From the NCBI GenBank assembly GCA_964403175.1, contig CAYOFH010000104.1:1-11587 (forward strand): 11,587 bases of DNA, read 5' to 3'. Below are positions 6,153-11,587 of this stretch, one piece after another. Below the pieces are notes generated by a model, which was not told where the DNA came from, did not search any database, and saw only the letters and a program-made list of their open reading frames with translations. The stretch is from Marinilabilia sp964403175 (GTDB lineage: Bacteria; Bacteroidota; Bacteroidia; Bacteroidales; Marinilabiliaceae). The translations under genes and the position numbers were made by a program. The first letter of the stretch is position 1. Each line of letters opens with the position of its first letter.

Positions 6153-7890
6153 TTATCTTTCGTTTTGAGACCTGTTGTTTACAGGCACCGTAAAGAAAAA
6201 GGTGGAGCCGCTTCCCAATTCCGATTCAATTCTAAGCCGGCCTCCCAGCATATCAATGTAAGCTTTGGCTATGGAAAGTCCCAGTCCGGCTCCTTCATAG
6301 CCACTTGAAAAGCCCGAATCAACCTGAATAAATCGTTTCAGAACAGCCTGCTGATTTTCTTTACTAATTCCAATTCCGGTGTCACTCACAAAAAACTCAA
6401 AAAAATCATTCTCCTTTGTATAACCAAACTCAACACACCCCTTTTCCGTGAATTTGATAGAGTTTTTGATCATATTACTAAGAATGGCATGCAGCTTTTC
6501 CTTATCTGTTGAGATTACCACCTCATCATCTCCTAAAGGACAATGCTTTTTAAACTCCAGTTCTTTGCTTCTGGCTTCGGCTGAAAAAAATTTAAACAGG
6601 AAATCTATTTGTTCATTGATGTTGACAGGTTCAATTTTCACATCCATTTGTCCGGACTCAATCTTGGAAATATTAATGAGATCGTTAATAATTCCCAGCA
6701 ACCGATATCCGCTTTTTCTAATAATTCCCACATATTCCTCCTTCTCCTTAGTTGTTAGTTGGGGGTCTTTCAACAAGTCAGCAAATCCAAGCATTCCATT
6801 CATGGGGGTACGGATTTCATGGCTCATGTTGGCAAGAAAAGCGGACTTTAACCGATCCGATTCTTCGGCCTTCTCTTTAGCTAAAACCAACTCCTGATCG
6901 GCTTTTTTACGCTTGGTAATATCTACAAAATAACCAATCATCTCTGTGGGATTACCCTCATCATCATAGATCAGTTTGGTTTCATCAAGAATCCAAATGT
7001 AAGACCCGTCTTTACAGCGAAAACGATACTCCATCACATTATGGTCTTTCGCCAGCACTCCTTTAATGTCATTATGAGCGTATAAATAATCTTCAGGATG
7101 CAAATGATCCGACCAGAAATCCGGATTATCCAGAAAATCAGAAGACTCATATCCGGTAAGATCCACAACATTCTCACTCATGAATGTCCATTTAAAAGGC
7201 GGAATTACATCAGAAGTATAGATAACAGCCGGATTGGCCGATAATAAATGCTTCATTCTCTCTCCGTTCTTTCGCAGAGCTTCCTGTGCATTTATCCGGT
7301 CTGTAATATCCTCATGCATCAGCACGATGTATTCGAGTTTTCCGTGGGAAAGAAAAACTGGAAAGACAACAGATCCAATACAAATCAGGTTGTCGGGATA
7401 TTTGTCATCCACTAAATGTGCATTATACCAAATAGGCGGGGTTTGAACAACTTCTCCATCCAAAACTCTTTTCAATAGTTCCTGCAGNNNNNNNNNNNNN
7501 NNNNNNNNNNNNNNNNNNNNNNNNNNNNNNNNNNNNNNNNNNNNNNNNNNNNNNNNNNNNNNNNNNNNNNNNNNNNNNNNNNNNNNNCTTTCCCTCAAAA
7601 GCTTCATCATAGTAAGGCCTTAGCCTTCGGTAAGCATCTTCTCCCATTATCTCTCTCAGCGTTTTCCCTTCAATCAGCCGGGTATTCATCTTATACTCGC
7701 TGGCAATTTTGCCTTCGCTAAAACGCGGATAGAGGTTATCATCCGGCCCTTTCCGACACCTGAAAATATGACTATCCAAAGTTTGGATGAGTTCCAGAAG
7801 ATTCTTTTCTCCTGCTTTTGATTCAGCAAGTTGCTTTTTGAGTATATCTATTTTTTTACAAGCTTCATCCAATTCTTTTTGTAAACTCAT
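6153..7890 (-). CDS. Soluble multi-PAS sensor histidine kinase (interrupted by assembly gap)
   Basis: One gene split by the N-run at 7488-7587. Before the gap are a short coiled coil (first about 35 residues) and a PAS domain (SHIFRCRKG...FSEGKIASEY). After it come the end of a second PAS/PAC (VLMHEDITDRINAQ), a third PAS with PAC (YRFRCKDGSYIWILDETKLI...YFVDITKRKKADQE), a HisKA domain with H-box MSHEIRTPMNG (phospho-acceptor His codon at 6819-6821), and a HATPase with N-box NMIKNSIKFT, DTGIGI and GAGLGLSI. No membrane segment, signal peptide or receiver domain is visible, so it should sense a cytoplasmic or redox signal and pass phosphate to a response regulator encoded elsewhere. Both edges of the gap fall on codon boundaries, so an intact gene needs a missing length that is a multiple of three; 100 is a placeholder. 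The start at 7890 is 10 bases after the dehydratase-like gene, so the two are probably co-transcribed. The ligand is unknown. Confidence 0.9.
7488..7587. other. Assembly gap of 100 N
   Basis: A run of exactly 100 N inside the kinase gene, most likely a scaffold gap of unknown true length. The codon on the 5' side ends exactly at 7588 (GAG GGA AAG) and the codon on the 3' side begins exactly at 7487 (CTG CAG GAA), so a frame-preserving gap cannot be 100 bases long. Confidence 0.98.
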
Positions 7891-7900
7891 AGTTTAGGAT

Positions 7901-9223
7901 TTATGGATTCAGTAACCGGGAAATTATCCCTTCGTATATCAGTTCATTTTCATAAAGATCGAAATAATCAGTTGTCAATTGTAAAGATAAAAACCCTTTG
8001 CTAACTATCGACTCATTAATATTTTTTGTTTTCATCTGCATGGTGTTGCAGTTTTTAAAACTAAAGTTGATCACTGCATCCACATGATATTCATTAATTT
8101 TTTGTTCCAGCTTGTCAATATCAAAATCCGAAATACACGAACTTGAATTTTCATCCACAGATTCCATCATATATTTCACGGCCGGCTTAATATTCCGGGA
8201 GTTACTTTCCAAAATTTCATTAAACCTCTCAAAATCGTAGTTAATATTGGTTATACCCATATCAGTCTCCTCACAAACCACCAGTCCGCCGGCATTTTCT
8301 ATTATTCGATAAATCTGACCAAAAGGGGGCATTATGCGCGATGTAATTAACATAACTCTCTTCTTCTTTCCGTCAGAATTGTACCCAACACCCGCTTCGA
8401 CGTTATTTCGCAGTTCCTCTTTTAGTCGCCGGAGAGCTTCCAATAACTTCTTTGGCTCCTCAACCAGGGCCAATTGCTGAATCCATAAACTATTTTTTCC
8501 GTTGATGGGCGGATTGGAATACTTCCTGTATTCGAGAACACTCCGGTATTCTTTTCTAATTTCTGAAAACAAACGGGAATATTCAACCAGGCTTTCAATA
8601 TTAATCCCTTTGCCATCAGTAATCTTCATTACCCATTCGTAAAAACCATCAAAGTCAAAATCGATGAAATGATTACGTCTTGTTTTCAGACAGAATACCT
8701 CAAATTCATCAGAAATCTTTTGAACCAATCCGGTGGCCTTTTTAACTGAAGCACATAAGTCTGACCCTAAAACATAATCGGCAAGATTAAAAAACACACA
8801 CATCCCTGTCTGCAAAAATCCAATCATGGAACGGATGGGAGTACACATCCCCCGGGTGTACTGGTCAGCATAAGGCTCCACTTCACCTGCCCCCATACAA
8901 ACACTCACCGGAACAAAATTCCCAAGCGAATAGATCAGCTCGGGAGGAATCGAATTACAAAGCAAAGCCATTACATGATTGCCTTCCCTGCGATAAGCAT
9001 ATAAGTCTTTAACCCTCTGTCCATGCATGCCGTTCATCATTTCATCAAACAGTTTCATGGTCTGCGGACGGTTCGGTTCGGAGGCAATCTCTGTGGCAAA
9101 TTGCACTATTTTTTGTTTCATGGCATTGTTGAGGCGCATTTGCTCATCACGGGGCAGAAACCGGTTTTTACTTTTTTTGTAAGCGACATCAGTTATTATA
9201 TCGGCTTTTTCAAAATTTTTCAT
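7901..9223 (-). CDS. 2-hydroxyacyl-CoA dehydratase / benzoyl-CoA reductase-type Fe-S protein (HgdB/BcrB-like)
   Basis: Member of the HgdB/FldB/BcrB family, whose proteins hold a [4Fe-4S] or double-cubane cluster and perform radical dehydrations or low-potential reductions after ATP-driven electron injection by an HgdC-type activator. Family marks are LLCNSIPPELIYSLG (87-101), YTRGMCTPIRSMIGF (122-136) and GSDLCASVKKATG (153-165), with Cys89, Cys127 and Cys157 as probable cluster ligands. A second Rossmann-like half ends in INFSFKNCNTMQMK with Cys392 and then LSLQLTTDYFD. There are nine Cys in all (89, 109, 127, 142, 157, 178, 317, 363, 392), so a double-cubane cluster protein is possible. No activator or second subunit gene is in the window. 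The kinase gene starts 10 bases downstream, and repeat copy A ends 20 bases upstream of the start. The 440-residue length fits the family. Neither substrate nor true reaction can be read from the sequence. Confidence 0.85.
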   Translation of the reverse strand: MKNFEKADIITDVAYKKSKNRFLPRDEQMRLNNAMKQKIVQFATEIASEPNRPQTMKLFDEMMNGMHGQRVKDLYAYRREGNHVMALLCNSIPPELIYSLGNFVPVSVCMGAGEVEPYADQYTRGMCTPIRSMIGFLQTGMCVFFNLADYVLGSDLCASVKKATGLVQKISDEFEVFCLKTRRNHFIDFDFDGFYEWVMKITDGKGINIESLVEYSRLFSEIRKEYRSVLEYRKYSNPPINGKNSLWIQQLALVEEPKKLLEALRRLKEELRNNVEAGVGYNSDGKKKRVMLITSRIMPPFGQIYRIIENAGGLVVCEETDMGITNINYDFERFNEILESNSRNIKPAVKYMMESVDENSSSCISDFDIDKLEQKINEYHVDAVINFSFKNCNTMQMKTKNINESIVSKGFLSLQLTTDYFDLYENELIYEGIISRLLNP

Positions 9224-9242
9224 AATTATAATGCCTTTAAAC

Positions 9243-9379
9243 CAATAGATCGTTAGACTTATAGATATAAGATTTAAGCTAAATCATATGACATTGATAA
9301 TTTGTACTTTAAGATAAAAATTCATTCGCTTGCAAACGCTTGAAATTTAGTCTTTTAAAAAAATATAATGAAGTATTGT
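9243..9379 (-). repeat. Repeat copy A upstream of the HgdB-like gene
   Basis: About 137 bases matching 11389-11523 in the same orientation. Strongly matching blocks are CAATAGATCGTTAGACTT, TAGATATAAGA, AAATCATAT, ATTGATAAT, TGTACTTT, CGCTTGCAA and GAAGTATTGT, in the same order and nearly the same spacing. Four 8-base units of TAGA type run from 9246 to 9277. The near-palindrome CGCTTGCAAACG is at 9327-9338. The copy ends 20 bases from the start codon, so any promoter of the dehydratase-like gene must lie inside or beyond it. Confidence 0.85.
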
Positions 9380-9487
9380 AAATAAAAATTCAAATTTAAC
9401 AAAGTCCTTCCAATAAGTCACTTAACCTTGATATTTTTGAAAACCTGAGAATCACTGACAAAAAAATTCCACAACTTCACCAATTAC

Positions 9488-9514
9488 AAAAGAGCCGGAG
9501 CTAATAACTCTTTT
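9488..9514 (-). terminator. Weak terminator-like hairpin after the ThDP enzyme gene
   Basis: AAAAGAG (9488-9494) and CTCTTTT (9508-9514) form a 7-bp stem around a 13-base loop, about 70 bases beyond the stop. On the minus strand the stem ends in TTTT. The stem is A/T-rich and short, so the call is tentative. Confidence 0.3.
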
Positions 9515-9584
9515 TACACCTGCAACTTACCGGTACACAGCCCCTAAAATCATAATTACCAGATTGTCAGAACATAAAAACTCA

Positions 9585-11276
9585 CTACTCAACTAGCAAT
9601 TTACGCTGTCCTAGAGGCGGAATTTCTGATGCATCAATCAGCACATCAATTACTACAGGCTGATCAATTGTTAAAGCTTCAGCAAGAGCATTCGAAAAAC
9701 TGTCTCTGCTATCAACCCTGAATCCCTTTACTCCCACCGACTCAGCCATTTTAGCAAAATCTGTTTTGCCCAGTTCCACTCCTATTGTCCGGTTAAACAT
9801 CTTTTTTATGGAAGCCTGAGGCATACTATAGCACGAATCATTAAAAACTATCCAAATAACAGGAATATCAAATTGTGCTGCTGTGGCAATCTCATTTCCT
9901 CCCATATGAAAAGATCCATCACCGCAGATACAAACTACAGGGGCTTCGGGAACACTCAGTTTAATTCCAATGGCCGAACTGATTGAAGCTCCCATGGCAC
10001 CCAACCCAAGTGTTGGAAAAAAATTACCAGTCTTCCCAATCGATAAGTAATGCATTGCCCAGGCCCAGTGAGAACTGGAATCAGCAAGGAAAACAGTATT
10101 CTGTGGCGCCAGCTCCCTTAACACACCAAAAAGACTTTGAGGTTTTATGGGAACACTTTTATCCTCCATCAAATGTGGATTAATCAATCGTTCGCTGGAC
10201 TTGATTAATGAAATTGCTTTTGGTCCTGAAATTTTCGGCTGCATTTTTATACTCTCCACCATCTGTCTCAATTGATGAACAATTACTCTTGCATCACCAT
10301 TCAAACCCACAGCCACAGGAAAATTTTTTCCTATTTCCCGCTTATCAATATCAATGTGAATGATTTTCTTATTCTTCAGAAACCGTTCATCCCAACTATA
10401 TGTAGAAAACTCACCAAAGCTGGTTCCTACGGCAATTATAAGATCTGATTTTTCGAGAACATAATCTGCAGCCAGTGCATGTCCGCAAATACCGACAACG
10501 CCAAGACATAATGGATGCTCAGAAGGTAAAGCACCCTTCCCCTGAATAGTTGTGGCTACAGGAATCTGAAGCATTTCAGCAATTGCCAATACTTCTCCGC
10601 TTGCTCCACACTGAACAGCGCCCCAGCCAACCAGAAAAACCGGATTCTCCGAGACCTCAATATGATTTAAAGTTTCCCGGAGAACCTTCCTTTCCAGAAA
10701 TGAACCGCCCGATATGATATCGGACTTAATGCCTACAGGTTCAAATTCAACCAGAGTCTGCTGAATATCAAAAGGAATATTCACATGAACAGGCCCCATC
10801 CTTCCGGAGGTAGCGCTTCGAATGGCATATTGAATAGTTTCGACGATCTTCGTAGCATTTACAGCAGAAAAGCTTTGTTTGGAAATAGATCTGAAAAAAT
10901 CAACCGTATCAATCGACTGCCCCCACCCGGTCGATTCCTGAAAAGCGCCTTTCCCGTATTCAGTGGTCGCTATCTGGCCGGTTATCACCAATAATGGGAC
11001 AGAATTCATATAGGCAGTAGCTACTCCTGTTGCCAGATTCGTAGAACCTCCGCCGGTGGAGCCACAGCAAACACCTATCTTTCCATTCCCCTGGGCATAC
11101 CCGTAGGCCATCAAAGCAGCACCGTTCTCATGCTTAGATGAGATAAAATTAATCTCTTCATAATCAAGCAGAGCATCCAATAATGGTGCAATGGTTTTAC
11201 CGGTCACTCCGAAAACATATTCAATACCCTCATTTATTAACAATTCAGCAATAATATTTACTACACGTTTTTTCAT
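9585..11276 (-). CDS. ThDP-dependent acetolactate-synthase-family enzyme
   Basis: Thiamine-diphosphate enzyme with the three-domain layout of acetolactate synthase, 2-hydroxyacyl-CoA lyase and oxalyl-CoA decarboxylase. It makes or breaks carbon-carbon bonds next to a carbonyl. The N-terminal Pyr domain (about 1-170) has Glu50 in SSKHENGAALMAYGYA, which activates the cofactor, and TNLATGVATAYMNSVPLLVI. The middle domain covers about 185-330. The C-terminal PP domain has the ThDP/Mg motif GDGSFHMGGNEIATAAQ starting at 452 and continuing to Asn479 in VFNDS. The usual TSGPG-type loop reads STGGGSTN here. No ilvN, ilvC or ilvD gene is adjacent, which argues against a branched-chain amino acid role. 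A CoA-type neighbour makes a 2-hydroxyacyl-CoA lyase or decarboxylase conceivable (inference). The start at 11276 gives MKKRVV, typical for the family. Length 563 is normal. Reaction unknown, family sure. Confidence 0.88.
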   Translation of the reverse strand: MKKRVVNIIAELLINEGIEYVFGVTGKTIAPLLDALLDYEEINFISSKHENGAALMAYGYAQGNGKIGVCCGSTGGGSTNLATGVATAYMNSVPLLVITGQIATTEYGKGAFQESTGWGQSIDTVDFFRSISKQSFSAVNATKIVETIQYAIRSATSGRMGPVHVNIPFDIQQTLVEFEPVGIKSDIISGGSFLERKVLRETLNHIEVSENPVFLVGWGAVQCGASGEVLAIAEMLQIPVATTIQGKGALPSEHPLCLGVVGICGHALAADYVLEKSDLIIAVGTSFGEFSTYSWDERFLKNKKIIHIDIDKREIGKNFPVAVGLNGDARVIVHQLRQMVESIKMQPKISGPKAISLIKSSERLINPHLMEDKSVPIKPQSLFGVLRELAPQNTVFLADSSSHWAWAMHYLSIGKTGNFFPTLGLGAMGASISSAIGIKLSVPEAPVVCICGDGSFHMGGNEIATAAQFDIPVIWIVFNDSCYSMPQASIKKMFNRTIGVELGKTDFAKMAESVGVKGFRVDSRDSFSNALAEALTIDQPVVIDVLIDASEIPPLGQRKLLVE

Positions 11277-11587
11277 GGATTACGGGATTTTACGGTTTAT
11301 ATTTTATGGAGAACATCTTTAACAGCTTAAAGTTCTTTTTTAACAAAATATTGAAAACAACCCAATTAATTAAATTATGCTCTCATTACAATAGATCGTT
11401 AGACTTTTAGATATAAGAATCAAGAAAAATCATATAATATTGATAATCTGTACTTTTAAAAAAACTCGCTCGCTTGCAAGCGTCTGAACTTCAGTATTTT
11501 GTAAAAGTTCAACGAAGTATTGTCATTATTTTTCAGTTTAGTAATAAAAAAATTAGACATCGTAAACTGAATTACTTATATTTATTA
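11277..11587. other. Upstream region of the ThDP enzyme gene, no gene seen
   Basis: Contains two TTACGG units 10 bases apart (11280-11285 and 11290-11295) just before the start codon, an AT-rich stretch of about 90 bases, and repeat copy B (11389-11523). Bases 11524-11587 are AT-rich to the window edge. A near match to the -7 consensus (minus-strand TATTTTG at about 11346-11352, one spacer base short) is the best promoter candidate I can see. Confidence 0.5.
11389..11523 (-). repeat. Repeat copy B upstream of the ThDP enzyme gene
   Basis: About 135 bases matching copy A at 9243-9379. It has the same TAGA-type 8-base units (11392-11423), the same ATCATAT and ATTGATAAT blocks, and an exact 12-base palindrome CGCTTGCAAGCG at 11471-11482 where copy A has one difference. 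It lies 113 bases upstream of the start codon, compared with 20 bases for copy A. It could be a shared regulatory region or a dispersed repeat. Confidence 0.85.

Larger units (their letters stand above)
9224..9584. other. Intergenic region between the ThDP enzyme and HgdB-like genes
   Basis: Holds repeat copy A (9243-9379) next to the dehydratase-like gene and a weak terminator-like hairpin (9488-9514) after the ThDP enzyme gene. Bases 9380-9487 and 9515-9584 are AT-rich, and I see no gene or clear site in them. Confidence 0.6.

Noticed and set aside
6448..6897. Plus-strand open frame of 149 codons opposite the kinase HisKA/HATPase region
   Set aside because: It is antisense to conserved kinase motifs and shows Ser/Leu-rich composition typical of reverse-frame translation.
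7423..7610. Apparent frameshift or two overlapping kinase genes
   Set aside because: The frame change is caused by the arbitrary 100-base N-run. The real codons on both sides end exactly at the gap, so one intact gene is the simpler reading.
9585..11276. Assignment as ilvB (biosynthetic acetolactate synthase)
   Set aside because: No regulatory subunit or other branched-chain amino acid genes are adjacent, and a conserved loop differs, so only the family is claimed.
11280..11295. Two TTACGG units before the ThDP enzyme start as a regulator site
   Set aside because: Two six-base direct copies are too short to claim as an operator without other occurrences.
9243..11523. Repeats A and B as CRISPR or insertion-sequence ends
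   Set aside because: There are only two copies about 2.1 kb apart in direct orientation, with diverged sequence, a whole metabolic gene between them, no spacers and no transposase.

Overview
The window looks like a piece of a Bacteroidota (Bacteroidales/Marinilabiliales-like) genome, probably a metagenomic or draft scaffold because it holds a run of exactly 100 N. The evidence is indirect: AT-rich intergenic DNA, weak or absent Shine-Dalgarno sequences, a TAnnTTTG-like promoter box upstream of one gene and a near match upstream of another, a soluble multi-PAS histidine kinase, and a lipoprotein polysaccharide deacetylase. All seven genes lie on the minus strand, so transcription runs from high to low coordinates.

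In transcription order: (1) a ThDP-dependent acetolactate-synthase-like enzyme (9585-11276); (2) a single-subunit 2-hydroxyacyl-CoA dehydratase / benzoyl-CoA reductase (HgdB/BcrB-type) Fe-S protein (7901-9223); (3) only 10 bases later, a soluble PAS sensor histidine kinase interrupted by the assembly gap (6153-7890); (4) after a 399-base spacer, a 713-residue fusion of a D-Ala-D-Ala-ligase-like ATP-grasp domain with a DmpA/S58 self-cleaving aminopeptidase (3612-5753); (5) an acetylpolyamine amidohydrolase / histone-deacetylase-fold enzyme (2421-3434); (6) a membrane-anchored Bax-like GH73 glucosaminidase (1401-2270); (7) overlapping it, a CE4 polysaccharide deacetylase lipoprotein (335-1435).

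The genes fall into three groups. Genes 6 and 7 overlap and both look like cell-envelope glycan enzymes. Genes 4 and 5 pair an amide-forming/amide-breaking fusion with a deacetylase, which suggests turnover of acylated amines or small peptides (inference). Genes 1 and 2 each carry the same roughly 135-base repeat upstream. It contains four 8-base TAGA-type units, a conserved spaced ATCA/TGAT pair, and a 12-base CGCTTGCAAGCG palindrome that is exact in one copy. The repeat suggests shared regulation or a dispersed element, and gene 2 seems to share an operon with the kinase.

The low-coordinate end carries a perfect 66-base AT-rich palindrome followed by a third, direct copy of its outer unit. 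No tRNA, rRNA, CRISPR array, transposase or phage gene is visible. The fusion protein and the repeat shared by genes 1 and 2 are the parts most worth following up.
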